Source of the DNA: Nitrospira sp.
Lineage (GTDB): Bacteria; Nitrospirota; Nitrospiria; Nitrospirales; Nitrospiraceae
DNA length: 64,000 nucleotides
Assembly (NCBI GenBank): GCA_022843785.1
Contig: JALHMZ010000006.1
Span: 116,043 to 180,042, forward strand
Direction of reading: 5' to 3'
The translations under genes were made by a program, and so were the position numbers. A model generated the notes under the pieces. That model saw only the letters and a program-made list of their open reading frames with translations, was not told the DNA's origin and made no database searches. Below, in pieces: positions 8,503 through 18,303 of this stretch (within the stretch, counting starts at the first letter, position 1; each line of letters opens with the position of its first letter).

Positions 8503-10534
8503 CTCTTCCAAATCACTCGATCCCTTGACCATCACCCACACCTTAACCGCGTGCAAGAACCTGCACGAGTTCGACCAACGACTCAGCCACGAGCTAAAAG
8601 AAGTCCTCCCCTGCGATCTCGTTGGTTTCTACCTTTATAGCCAATCGACACAAACATTTGCCCCGATCTCTGCTCCACTCACCGACCCGAACTGTCCAGG
8701 TTATATGATCGGTCAGTTACCTGCGGACGGGACCATGAAAGAAACAGCCGTCAGGCAGGGACGCGCCATTCTGACACATAGCCTCGCGGATTCTCCTTGG
8801 ACAGAAGCCGTGGCCTTGAAAACAGCCCCCTTCACCACCGCGTCCGTGATCGTGGCCCCGCTAATTGAACCTGCCTCCGCAACCGATCAGCCCGCTCGCA
8901 CCGTAGCGGTCATGACCGTCGTGGCCCCTGGCCAATCCGGTGCCTTCACTGACAACGACCGTCAGCTTCTTGAACAACTCGGCATACAGTTAGGGCCGGT
9001 GCTCCAGAACATCCTGGCGTCCGAGGAGCGTGACGCACTGATGGCAATTAACAGGCAAGTCGTTGTTGGAACGATGACGATCGAGCAACTCATGCCGGTC
9101 GTGCGGGACGTGCTGCATGGGATCGTCCAGCAGGACATGACCGGCTTGGTCCGATTTGTCCAGTCACCTCAGGGCCCGTGGTTCGACATCCTGTTCCAAG
9201 ACAGTGTTGAAGTTGATCTCGCACAACTTCGCCAGTTTCCGTTCGAACAGATGGCCCCTGCCGAAATGCTGGCCACCGGGAAACCGCTGTTGACCACCGG
9301 ACATAACCATACTCATTTCCCAGAGCGAACTTACATCGAATCCGTCGGCATTCTCTCGTGCATCCTTTGCCCCTTGATCGTGCGTGGGGCGTCCTACGGG
9401 TTCTTGGCCATTGGCAGCAAACGGCGCAACGCCTTTTCCGAGCGAGATGTGGCGTTCACCGAACAAATCGGATTTCACCTCTCGCAAGCTATTACCAACT
9501 TCACGGCCTACGAAGAAATTCGGGTCCTCAAGGAACAGCTCGAACAGGAGAACGTCTACCTGCGCGATGAGATCACAGCGTCCGTCGATTTCAAAGCCCT
9601 GGTCGGCGAGAGCGCTGCCTTGCAGAAGACGCTCAAACTCATCGAACAAGTCGCGCCGACTGATTCGACTGTCCTCATCACAGGGGAAACCGGCACCGGA
9701 AAGGAGCTGGTCGCACAGGCCATCCACCGCCTCTCGCCGCGAAAAGAAAAACCGTTGATTACGTTGAACTGCGCCGCATTGCCGCCGACCTTGATTGAAT
9801 CCGAGCTATTCGGCCATGAGAAAGGCGCGTTTACGAATGCGGCGGCCCGAAAAATCGGCCGATTCGAGTTGGCCGATGGTGGCACCATCTTCCTGGACGA
9901 AGTGGGCGACCTGCCGCTCGACTTGCAAGCTAAGTTTTTGCGGGTGATTGAAGCGCAGGAGCTGCAGCGGGTCGGCGGCACGCAGACGATCAGGGTGAAC
10001 GTGCGCGTACTTGCCGCCACCAACGTCGATGTGGAGCAGGCCGTCAGGAAGGGGCAGTTTCGCTCAGATCTCTTTTACCGATTGAACGTCTTTCCTGTGC
10101 GGGTTCCGCCGCTCAGGGAACGGCGCGATGACATCCCGCCGCTCACACGGCATTTTGTGAAGAAGTATAGTGAACGGCACCGCCGGCCTATCACACGGGT
10201 TGCTCAAGGGACACTGAAAGCACTCGCATCCTATGACTGGCCAGGAAACGTGCGCGAATTGGAGCACGTCATTGAGCGTGCGGTCATCGTCAGTCGCGAA
10301 CCGGTTCTCGTGATTGACGAACTCGGCCGGCCCGATGAGAACACGACTAAAGCGGCCGCCCCTCGTACGCTGGCCGATGCCGAACGTCTCCATATTCTCG
10401 AAACCCTCCATCAGACCAATGGAGTCTTAGCCGGTAAGCATGGCGCCGCAGCCCGCCTGGGAATGAAGCGCTCGACGTTGCAACACCGAATGAAAAAACT
10501 CGGCATCCGCCGCGGCTCAATTCACTCAAAATAA
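8495..10534 (+). CDS. Sigma54-dependent Fis-family activator with GAF domains (FhlA-like)
   Basis: GETGTGKELVAQAIH, ESELFGHEKGAFTNA, DGGTIFLDEVGDLPLDLQAKFLRV, and C-terminal Fis-type HTH. Confidence 0.93.
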   Translation: MGTSSKSLDPLTITHTLTACKNLHEFDQRLSHELKEVLPCDLVGFYLYSQSTQTFAPISAPLTDPNCPGYMIGQLPADGTMKETAVRQGRAILTHSLADSPWTEAVALKTAPFTTASVIVAPLIEPASATDQPARTVAVMTVVAPGQSGAFTDNDRQLLEQLGIQLGPVLQNILASEERDALMAINRQVVVGTMTIEQLMPVVRDVLHGIVQQDMTGLVRFVQSPQGPWFDILFQDSVEVDLAQLRQFPFEQMAPAEMLATGKPLLTTGHNHTHFPERTYIESVGILSCILCPLIVRGASYGFLAIGSKRRNAFSERDVAFTEQIGFHLSQAITNFTAYEEIRVLKEQLEQENVYLRDEITASVDFKALVGESAALQKTLKLIEQVAPTDSTVLITGETGTGKELVAQAIHRLSPRKEKPLITLNCAALPPTLIESELFGHEKGAFTNAAARKIGRFELADGGTIFLDEVGDLPLDLQAKFLRVIEAQELQRVGGTQTIRVNVRVLAATNVDVEQAVRKGQFRSDLFYRLNVFPVRVPPLRERRDDIPPLTRHFVKKYSERHRRPITRVAQGTLKALASYDWPGNVRELEHVIERAVIVSREPVLVIDELGRPDENTTKAAAPRTLADAERLHILETLHQTNGVLAGKHGAAARLGMKRSTLQHRMKKLGIRRGSIHSK

Positions 10535-10581
10535 TTGCCCATATATTGGCAGCCGCTCTACACCTGCCAACATATCGGCAG
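10535..10581. promoter_or_regulatory. Two upstream-activator-like palindromes (TTGCCCATATATTGGCAG and CTGCCAACATATCGGCAG)
   Basis: 10535..10552 and 10564..10581, 29 bp centre to centre, same consensus as 8485..8502. Confidence 0.65.
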
Positions 10582-10680
10582 AGTTTTCAATATCATGCCT
10601 TACGCGCATCCGTCATGTCCTCCCCACTTCTCCGACCAACTTCAACGACTTGCGAGTAGCTGACCGGTCATGATCCGAAT

Positions 10681-10696
10681 TGGCACTGTCCCTGCT
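10681..10696 (+). promoter_or_regulatory. Sigma54 (-24/-12) promoter candidate
   Basis: TGGCACTGTCCCTGCT vs consensus TGGCACGNNNNTTGCW; GG and GC elements correctly spaced. Confidence 0.7.
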
Positions 10697-10709
10697 TTGA
10701 TTACCCGGT

Positions 10710-11123
10710 ATGAAGCCAGACACCTCTCTGACTCCTGAATACGTCTGCCGTACTATCGAAGAACACTTCGCGACACGGGAAGCTGAACTTCTGCCGTCCG
10801 GTGAAGAGACCAAGGATGGGAGGCGGTTCTCCTGGTGCGGCGACTTATTGGAATTCTTCACCGAAGGGCTGGCCGAACGTCTGGCAGCCAGTGGCATCAC
10901 CTTCTCAAAATCCTTTCCAGGGCCCTTTCGGCTTTGGGATGAAGAGCAGTCGGCAAACGGCGAGCATATGCGGCGGTTCTGGACAACAGCTCTATCCCAA
11001 GGCTGTCCCATCGCCCGCCTCTGCACCTGTTTTTTCCATCGGCACGACCGGGTCACTCTTCCTCAGCTGCCGAAGGTCGTTGCATACCCTCCTGACCATC
11101 CAGACCCCGAGACGGAACCATGA
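10710..11123 (+). CDS. Hypothetical protein, first gene of exporter operon
   Basis: 137-aa ORF directly after the sigma54 promoter candidate and overlapping the permease gene start. Confidence 0.6.
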   Translation: MKPDTSLTPEYVCRTIEEHFATREAELLPSGEETKDGRRFSWCGDLLEFFTEGLAERLAASGITFSKSFPGPFRLWDEEQSANGEHMRRFWTTALSQGCPIARLCTCFFHRHDRVTLPQLPKVVAYPPDHPDPETEP

Positions 11124-12250
11124 ACTACGTTGCCCTCAAGATGCTCTTCGGCGATCGTGCCAAATATCTCATGTTGCTCTGCGGATTGACCTTTGCCGTG
11201 ATGCTGATCGTGCAACAAGGCTCAATTTTCTGGGGCCTCATGATGTGGTCCCAAGCCAATATTAGCAATCTCAATGTGCCGATCTGGGTCACGGATCCCG
11301 GTATTGCCCAGGTAGACGAAGTCAAACCCATCGCCAGCACCGGGGTCGATCGCGTCAGAAGTGTCGACGGAGTGGAATGGGCGGTCCCGCTGTATAAAGG
11401 GCTGCTGCGGGCTCGCCTCGCTGATGGGGACTACCATCAAATCACCTTAACCGGGCTCGAATCGGCCACACTGATCGGACGTCCCGCCCAAATCCTTGAA
11501 GGTCGGTTCGAAGACATTCTGCAACCGGATGCCGTGGTCCTCGATCAGTGGGCCGTCGAACGGATGGGTGGTCCGGCAGTCGTGAAGGTCGGGACGATCT
11601 TTGAGTTGAACGACAAACTCGCCCGAGTCGTGGCAATCGCCAAGACTCAGAAGAGCTTCACAAATATCCCCGTCGTATACACCACCTATGAACGCGCGAT
11701 GCGGTATGTTCCGCGCGAACGCCGCACACTTTCCTATGTCCTGGCAAAAGCTAAGGATGGCGTTCGGGTTGAAGACGTGGTCCAACGCATCCGCACCCAG
11801 ACCGGTCTGGGTGCGTTCACCGAGGAAGAGTTCGGCTGGAAGACGATCATGTGGGTACTCAAGAACACCGGCATCGGCATCAACTTCGGTACGACGATTC
11901 TCCTCGGATTTATTGTCGGAATGGCCATTGCAGGACAAACATTTTATCTGTTCACAGTTGAAAACCTCAGGCAGTTCGGCGCGCTGAAGGCGATGGGGGC
12001 CTCAACCTTCACTCTGGCACGCATGATTCTACTCCAAGCCTTTACGGTGGGGCTCACAGGCTATGGGGTCGGGATAGGGCTCGCCACAGTGTTTGGATTT
12101 CTGACGGCTAGTGGTGGCAACTTGCCGTTTGCTGAAACCTGGCAACTCCTGCTGATGGTTCTAGTGGCATTACTCGCCATTTGTACATTTTCAGCCCTGA
12201 TCAGCATTATCAAGCTCGCACGGCTGGAGCCAGCGATCGTCTTTCGGTGA
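11120..12250 (+). CDS. FtsX/DevC-like ABC transporter permease
   Basis: MacB/FtsX-type topology: N-terminal TM, periplasmic domain, three C-terminal TMs (FGALKAMGASTFTLARMILLQA). Confidence 0.85.
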   Translation: MNYVALKMLFGDRAKYLMLLCGLTFAVMLIVQQGSIFWGLMMWSQANISNLNVPIWVTDPGIAQVDEVKPIASTGVDRVRSVDGVEWAVPLYKGLLRARLADGDYHQITLTGLESATLIGRPAQILEGRFEDILQPDAVVLDQWAVERMGGPAVVKVGTIFELNDKLARVVAIAKTQKSFTNIPVVYTTYERAMRYVPRERRTLSYVLAKAKDGVRVEDVVQRIRTQTGLGAFTEEEFGWKTIMWVLKNTGIGINFGTTILLGFIVGMAIAGQTFYLFTVENLRQFGALKAMGASTFTLARMILLQAFTVGLTGYGVGIGLATVFGFLTASGGNLPFAETWQLLLMVLVALLAICTFSALISIIKLARLEPAIVFR

Positions 12251-12255
12251 ACACG

Positions 12256-12975
12256 ATGGACCACCACTCACAATCGGCCGCAGTGCGTGCCCGTGGCATC
12301 GTGAAATCATTCGGCACCGGTGACACGCAGGTCACGGTGCTCAAAGGTATCGATCTCGATATCTATCTGGGCGAATTGCTGTTGCTCGTCGGCGAGTCGG
12401 GTGGCGGCAAGACGACCCTCTTGTCAGCCATCGCCGGAATCCTCGACATCGATGCCGGCGATATCGATGTGCTGGGCGTTCCGCTCAGCGCGCTGCCGGC
12501 CGGAAGACGCACACAGTTTCGCGGCCAAACTATGGGGTTTATCTATCAGCAATTTAATCTCCTGCCGGCGTTGACGGCGGCTGAGAACGTCGCCGTCCCG
12601 CTCCTGATCCAGGGGGTCGGACGCGCAGAAGCCCTGCGGCGAGCACGCATTCTGCTGGACCGTGTGGGTCTCGGCGAGCGGGCAGAATTCCTCCCTAAAA
12701 ACCTGTCCGGCGGGCAGCAACAGCGCGTCGCTATCGCTCGGGCCCTGGTGAATGAGCCGCGTCTGCTCATTTGCGACGAACCGACCGCCGCTTTGGACGG
12801 GCCGAACGGACAAAAGATTATGGAACTGCTGCGCGATGTCGGCCGCTCTCCGGATCGATGCGTCATTGTTGTCACACACGACAGCCGGATCTTTCACTTC
12901 GGCGACCGGATGGCCAACCTCACAGATGGACGGATTGTCGGCATCGAACGGATCGGACAGGAAGGAACAGTATGA
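12256..12975 (+). CDS. ABC transporter ATP-binding protein (DevA/LolD-like)
   Basis: GESGGGKTTLLS, LSGGQQQRVAIARAL, LLICDEPTAALDG. Start ATG 12256. Confidence 0.92.
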   Translation: MDHHSQSAAVRARGIVKSFGTGDTQVTVLKGIDLDIYLGELLLLVGESGGGKTTLLSAIAGILDIDAGDIDVLGVPLSALPAGRRTQFRGQTMGFIYQQFNLLPALTAAENVAVPLLIQGVGRAEALRRARILLDRVGLGERAEFLPKNLSGGQQQRVAIARALVNEPRLLICDEPTAALDGPNGQKIMELLRDVGRSPDRCVIVVTHDSRIFHFGDRMANLTDGRIVGIERIGQEGTV

Positions 12976-13961
12976 TCATCGCGAAACGGTTAAGCATCTG
13001 GATCGCTCTTCTCGGGGTTGGATTCACGATATGGGCCTTGCTGGGTGCCAACAAGAAAGACCCCATGCCGACGCCTATTTCAGAGCCTCCCCGGTCTCCC
13101 TATGACCATGTCGTAGCGGCCTCCGGCATCATCGAAGCGGTAAATGAAAACGTCCGCATTGCGCCTCCGGTTGCCGGATTGATTACCAAAATGTTTGTGA
13201 AGGTCGGCGATCAGGTCACAACACAGGCTCCGCTGTTCCAACTGGATGATCGAGAACTACGCGCGCAGCTCTTGACCCGTGAAGCCGCCATCCCCCCCCT
13301 ACAGGCGCAGATCGATGAGCAGAACTACAAAATCGGCGATCTTGAGACCCAATTACACCGCCTCCAATCGGTACACGATGAGCGAGCTGTGAGCGAGGAT
13401 GATCTCAAGCGCACCTGGTATGCACTTGAGATGGCCAAACGCGGCGGGCAGCGGCTTCAAGCCAGCCTCAAACAGGCCATGGCTCAGCGTGATGAAGCCG
13501 CCATCCTCCTGAATCGTCTGACCGTTCGGGCGCCGCGGAGCGGCACGATATTGCAAATCAACGTTCGGGCGGGAGAATACGCAACGCTTGGACCGAGCGA
13601 GCCGCTCATGCTGTTGGGCGAAACCGGACAGCTGCAAGTCCGTGCCGACATCGACGAAGTCAACGCCCCGCTCGTCACTCCGCAAGCCGGAGGCACGGCC
13701 TCTATCAAATCCTTGGCTGACCGGAAAATTCCACTGACGTTCGTACGGATCGAGCCCTACGTAATCCCTAAGAAATCGCTCACAGGTGAAAACACAGAAC
13801 GAGTCGACACCAGAGTGCTGCAAGTTATCTATCGATTCGAGCGTCCGTCCTTCCCGGTCTATGCCGGGCAGCAGGTCGATGTGTTCATTGAGCGACAGCC
13901 CTCACGCACGACAGGCGAAACCCCATCTTCTCCAGTTACCCCCACGGAGCGGCCATTATGA
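12972..13961 (+). CDS. HlyD-family periplasmic adaptor (DevB-like)
   Basis: APPVAGLITKMFVKVGDQVTTQAPLFQLDDRELRAQL and LTVRAPRSGTILQINVRAGEYA; overlaps ATPase stop. Confidence 0.9.
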   Translation: MIIAKRLSIWIALLGVGFTIWALLGANKKDPMPTPISEPPRSPYDHVVAASGIIEAVNENVRIAPPVAGLITKMFVKVGDQVTTQAPLFQLDDRELRAQLLTREAAIPPLQAQIDEQNYKIGDLETQLHRLQSVHDERAVSEDDLKRTWYALEMAKRGGQRLQASLKQAMAQRDEAAILLNRLTVRAPRSGTILQINVRAGEYATLGPSEPLMLLGETGQLQVRADIDEVNAPLVTPQAGGTASIKSLADRKIPLTFVRIEPYVIPKKSLTGENTERVDTRVLQVIYRFERPSFPVYAGQQVDVFIERQPSRTTGETPSSPVTPTERPL

Positions 13962-15433
13962 GATGCACAACGCCTGCTCTCGGAATCATCATGGCGGCGT
14001 TGGTTCTATCCTCCTGTGTGCAAGGCAACGACTACCAGCGACCCCAGACTGAGGCACCGGACAGCTGGTCCCGACTCGCACCCGGCACCGCCACAGCTTC
14101 ATCCAATCGTGTGCCGGAAGCGGCCTGGTGGAAAGCGTTTCAGAATGACGAACTCTCGGAACTCATCGAACGGGCCCTTCAGCACAATCACGACGTGAAA
14201 CGAGCGGTCGCACGAATCCTCGAAGGCCGGGCCTCTGTAATGTCCGCGGCAGCCGGCCTCTTCCCGCATTTAAACCTCTCCAGTTCTTACACCAATATCG
14301 GGGTGTCTGAGAACACCTTGGCGGGGTTGGGATTGGCGACGGGCCAGCGACCAGGCCCATCGATCTTTGCGACGCCGGGAACCACCTTCGGCCTCTGGAA
14401 CGGCGCGATGGACCTGCGCTGGGAGATTGACTTCTGGGGCCGTATCCGACGTGGCCGCGAGGCCGCGCAGGCCGAGGCCAAAGCGATTGAGGAAGACGCT
14501 CGCGCCGTTGCGCTCTCACTCATCAGTGATGTGGGGCAATCGTATTTTCGCATCAGAGAACTGGATGCGCAGGTCGACATTGCCACACGCACCCTCGCCA
14601 TTCGCCAAGAATCTCTGGAGATCATCCAAAAACGAACCACGGCAGGTTTGGCCTCAGAACTGGACGTCAAACGCACCGAAGTGCTGGTGGCTGAAGCGGC
14701 AGGCCTTCTCCCCGACCTGACAAGACTGCGGGCCATTGAATCTCACCGGCTTGAAGTCCTGACAGGAATGACTCCAGGATCGCTCGACCTTGCCCGTAAA
14801 CCTCTTCGTGCCGTCATTGCTCAACCGGATATTCCAGTAGGACTCCCCTCTCAGCTTCTTGAACGACGCCCCGACATTCTCCAAGCAGAAGCCACTCTTG
14901 TGGCCTCCAATGCCCGGATCGGTCAAGCACGCGCCTATTTCTTCCCGAGTCTCATGATCACCGGGCAAGGAGGGCTTCAGAGCACCGACTTGGCGAAGTG
15001 GTTTACCGGCAACAGCTTCCATTACAGCATCGGCCCATCGGTCACCCTACCCATCTTTCAAGGGGGAACGAACCTCGCCCGCCTCGATCAGGCTGAGTCC
15101 CAATACCAGCAGTTGCTGGAGAGTTACCGGCAGACCATCGCACAGGCCTTTAAAGAGGTAGCAGATTTGCTGGTTTCGGTACACGCACGAAGCGAGCAAC
15201 TCACCCATCAAAGAGCACAGCTGACCTCGGCCCAGGAAGCCATGCGATTATCTCTCGTCCGCTACCGCAACGGCATGGTCAATTACCTGGATGTACTTGA
15301 TGCACAACGGGTAGTCCTAACGGCTGAAACCCAATTGGTCCTGACCGAACGATCTCGCCTTACTGAACTAGTCAGCCTGTTTAAGGCGCTAGGAGGTGGA
15401 TGGATTCCCTCCGATGCTCCGCCCGCCTCCTGA
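13958..15433 (+). CDS. TolC/NodT-family outer membrane efflux lipoprotein
   Basis: Lipobox LVLSSC; RRPDILQAEATLVASNARIGQARAYFFPSLMITGQGG. Confidence 0.92.
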   Translation: MRCTTPALGIIMAALVLSSCVQGNDYQRPQTEAPDSWSRLAPGTATASSNRVPEAAWWKAFQNDELSELIERALQHNHDVKRAVARILEGRASVMSAAAGLFPHLNLSSSYTNIGVSENTLAGLGLATGQRPGPSIFATPGTTFGLWNGAMDLRWEIDFWGRIRRGREAAQAEAKAIEEDARAVALSLISDVGQSYFRIRELDAQVDIATRTLAIRQESLEIIQKRTTAGLASELDVKRTEVLVAEAAGLLPDLTRLRAIESHRLEVLTGMTPGSLDLARKPLRAVIAQPDIPVGLPSQLLERRPDILQAEATLVASNARIGQARAYFFPSLMITGQGGLQSTDLAKWFTGNSFHYSIGPSVTLPIFQGGTNLARLDQAESQYQQLLESYRQTIAQAFKEVADLLVSVHARSEQLTHQRAQLTSAQEAMRLSLVRYRNGMVNYLDVLDAQRVVLTAETQLVLTERSRLTELVSLFKALGGGWIPSDAPPAS

Positions 15434-15508
15434 TCCCCTGCGGAAACGAAAGTTTTGCTCGCCTTGCACTCCGCCCGGCATTATGATGCCGATGAAGGAG
15501 CACCATTT

Positions 15509-16015
15509 ATGCCGGGACCTCAAGAGATTCCGCAGAGAACTGTTCCAGCAACGATTCTGGTCGTCGACGACGAGCCGGCCATCACGAAGCTTTGTGCAAC
15601 AATTCTGCAACAAGCCGGATTCAAGATTCTCCACGCCGACGGGAGTTCCGATGCTCTCAAAATATGTACAGAGCACGAAGGGCCGATCGATCTTCTGCTC
15701 ACCGATCTCATCTTACCCCCACCCGGTTTTCAACTGGCCTCCAGTTCAAATCCGTTCCCTCATGTGCATGGCCTGGATCTGGCCATCCGAGCAGCTGCCA
15801 TCCGCAAAGGTCTTCATGTCATCCTGATGTCCGGTAACCCGGAAAAGGACCTGGCGAGTCACGGAATCAAACGCGGCACACTGCCATTTCTGGCAAAACC
15901 GTTTGAGCAAGCCCGTTTAATCCACCTAGTTCAGGATGTACTTGCGCAACCGGCATCGTCCCTTGATGTCTCCGGACATGGGAAAGCCGCCAACGACGTC
16001 GATTGGTTTGGTTGA
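15509..16015 (+). CDS. Response regulator receiver protein with an enlarged loop
   Basis: ILVVDDEPAI, LLLTDLIL, VILMSGNPE, FLAKPFE. Confidence 0.85.
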   Translation: MPGPQEIPQRTVPATILVVDDEPAITKLCATILQQAGFKILHADGSSDALKICTEHEGPIDLLLTDLILPPPGFQLASSSNPFPHVHGLDLAIRAAAIRKGLHVILMSGNPEKDLASHGIKRGTLPFLAKPFEQARLIHLVQDVLAQPASSLDVSGHGKAANDVDWFG

Positions 16016-16105
16016 AAGACGTGACGCCGGTGACAGTCGAGGCGAGACCCTGCTGAGCCCCCCCTAATCCCCTCACCCGAAATGTTGACCTCAGACTTGC
16101 TCTCG

Positions 16106-16780
16106 CTACGCGTGCTCGGTCATGAACCAGCCGGCAATTGATAGACGCCGGTGTTGCCCGGCCATCGGATCCACACGGCATACCCGATGGAAACGAGGCA
16201 CGGTAAACATCACAAGCGATCCGGGGCGAGGTTCGATGCAGTGGGTCGGCACGAGATCGGTATGGCTGGCGCTATGCGTGGTTCGCGGCGCATAAAGAAT
16301 CAACTCCCCACCCCAATCAGGTCGCCATTCTTCATGGAAATACGTGACGACGGCAATACGACGCAGCGGCGCCGGCCGCTGCCCTATGGGATGTCCCTGA
16401 TCCGTGTCGTCATGAGTCGGCAGACAATCCCCTGCGGCGTATGAATAGTAACTAAAGCCCATGTGACGGCCTATGAGATGAGGGAACGACTCGATATATT
16501 CGTGAATACAGGGCAATTGCAATCTGGACAGAAATTGTTGGCCCTGAGGTTGAGAGATCTCCGCCTTGGCCCAATTCCCTGCAGCAGGAAAATCCTCACG
16601 CACCGTCGACAGCTCTTGCATACTTTTCCAAGACGCCGTTGCCATCGCGTCCCGAAAATACTGTCGCTCATCAAGCGACCAGAAGTTCTCGACCACCAGC
16701 ACGGGACTCGTATGGAAAGAGCACAAGGACAGATCTGCCGATGCCATGGTTGATTGCAGCAAACCCGCTTGGCTCTTCAC
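16106..16780 (-). CDS. 2OG-Fe(II) oxygenase-like protein
   Basis: PTHDDTD, VVTYFHEEWRPDWGGELILY, and CIEPRPGSLVMFTVPRFHRVCRV match the HxD...H...R pattern of prolyl-4-hydroxylase-like enzymes. Confidence 0.8.
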   Translation of the reverse strand: MKSQAGLLQSTMASADLSLCSFHTSPVLVVENFWSLDERQYFRDAMATASWKSMQELSTVREDFPAAGNWAKAEISQPQGQQFLSRLQLPCIHEYIESFPHLIGRHMGFSYYSYAAGDCLPTHDDTDQGHPIGQRPAPLRRIAVVTYFHEEWRPDWGGELILYAPRTTHSASHTDLVPTHCIEPRPGSLVMFTVPRFHRVCRVDPMAGQHRRLSIAGWFMTEHA

Positions 16781-16876
16781 AACCCCCTCCTCCCAGTGTG
16801 GAACCCGGCTGTCCGAGTGAGTTTCTTACCATCGCGTTGACGTCATTGACAAGGTACCCGACTGGTCCACAAAAAG

Positions 16877-16914
16877 ACGGAGGGGCTGCCGTTCTTGAAC
16901 GACAGCCCCTCCGT
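16877..16914 (-). terminator. Rho-independent terminator after the RRM gene
   Basis: acggaggggctgccgttcttgaacgacagcccctccgt hairpin; T tract follows on the minus strand. Confidence 0.8.
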
Positions 16915-16934
16915 TACTACATCGAAACGATCAA

Positions 16935-17288
16935 CTACCAGCGGTCGCGCTTGCCACCACCACCACCTGCACGGGCGCCGCCACCACCACCACCGAATCC
17001 ACCGCGGCCACCGCCACCGCCACCGCCACCAGCGCGCGGCTCTTGAGGACGCGCTTCATTGACAGTCAAAGTCCGGCCACCCATTTCAGCCCCATTCAGC
17101 GCTGTGATCGCTGCTTGGGCTTCCGAATCCGAGGACATTTCCACAAAGCCGAATCCACGGGATTGGCCGGTGAATTTATCTGTGATGATCCGCGCCGACG
17201 CCACGGCGCCGTGGGCTGCAAACAAATCACTCAATTGCTGCTCGGTCGCCGAATAGGGCAACCCACCGACATAGATCTTTGAACCCAT
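16935..17288 (-). CDS. RNA-binding protein, RRM domain with glycine-rich tail
   Basis: KIYVGGLPYSAT (RNP2) and GQSRGFGFVEM (RNP1), Gly/Arg-rich C-terminus. Confidence 0.93.
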   Translation of the reverse strand: MGSKIYVGGLPYSATEQQLSDLFAAHGAVASARIITDKFTGQSRGFGFVEMSSDSEAQAAITALNGAEMGGRTLTVNEARPQEPRAGGGGGGGGRGGFGGGGGGARAGGGGGKRDRW

Positions 17289-17511
17289 CGGGGTTCCTCC
17301 TTATAAATGATGATATTGTCTTGAGCGCGAGGAACGGGGGAAGGAGCGGGCCGAAGACGCGAACCGAGCAGCGACTTGGGTCTGACTTCCGACAAGATTC
17401 CCGGACAAGGCAACATCGACGTTGTGGGTCTGCACTATTAAATCGCGCTATCGCGAGACCCGTACGATAGAGTGGCTGTACCGTAACACAGAAGTCCAGC
17501 CAATTACAACA

Positions 17512-18303
17512 TTACTCGCCAATCCGAACAAGCAGCCCCTGGTCCTTGCAATAGGCAAAGGTTCGATAAAACCATCCCACAGCCGCAACCAGCAACAACC
17601 CGTTGAGGCCCACAGCCCAGGCAAGGCTCATACTAGGATCGCCCTCTCCCCCAAGCACCGCCCGCATCCCCTCGAAAATATGGGCCGCCGGGTTGGCCAA
17701 GGCCACCGGCTTCAGCCAGATCGGCAACACGTCCATCGGATAAAATACACAGGAGATCGGCTGAAACAGAAAGACCATACTCCAGGCTAAGACCTCCGCT
17801 TCCTGCCCGAACCGCATAATGAGCGACGTGGTAAACACACCGATCACCCAGCCGGTCAGAACCAGATTCAGAATGAAGGGGAGCAGCCAGAGCCCGATCA
17901 TAAACACATTGTAGGAATAAAAGAGCAGCGCGCACAGAGTCATGATAATCGACACACAGGTGACTTTGAAAATGCTCATCGCCATGGTCGCCGCCAGAAA
18001 TTCACTGGGCTTGAGCGGACTGGCGAAGAGATTCATCAAATTTCTTGCCCAGAGTTCCTCAAGGAACGAGATCGTAATGCCTTGCTGCGCCCGAAATAGG
18101 ATGTCCCATAGAATGAGCGCCCCCAGGAAGAACGTGACAAATCCAGGAATCTGAGTCTGGTACCGGGCGAGGTAGATCGTGATGAATCCCCAGATCACGA
18201 GATCCAAAAACGGCCAATAAAAGATCTCCATGATACGGGGCAAACTGCGCCGATACAGATATAGATGCCTGGCAAGCAGGGCAAGAATACGATGCAGTTT
18301 CAC
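17512..18303 (-). CDS. ABC-2 type transporter permease
   Basis: Six hydrophobic segments; adjacent to ATPase. GTG 18303 overlaps the previous stop. Confidence 0.8.
   Translation of the reverse strand: MKLHRILALLARHLYLYRRSLPRIMEIFYWPFLDLVIWGFITIYLARYQTQIPGFVTFFLGALILWDILFRAQQGITISFLEELWARNLMNLFASPLKPSEFLAATMAMSIFKVTCVSIIMTLCALLFYSYNVFMIGLWLLPFILNLVLTGWVIGVFTTSLIMRFGQEAEVLAWSMVFLFQPISCVFYPMDVLPIWLKPVALANPAAHIFEGMRAVLGGEGDPSMSLAWAVGLNGLLLVAAVGWFYRTFAYCKDQGLLVRIGE

Noticed and set aside
9164-9727. Long antisense ORF inside the sigma54 activator (and similar at 43867, 48551, 49436, 34475)
   Set aside because: Antisense ORFs are expected in high-GC genes; no family resemblance or start signals.
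16935-17040. Plus-strand proline-rich ORF (PPPPPPPARGS)
   Set aside because: Antisense of the glycine-rich tail of the RRM protein.
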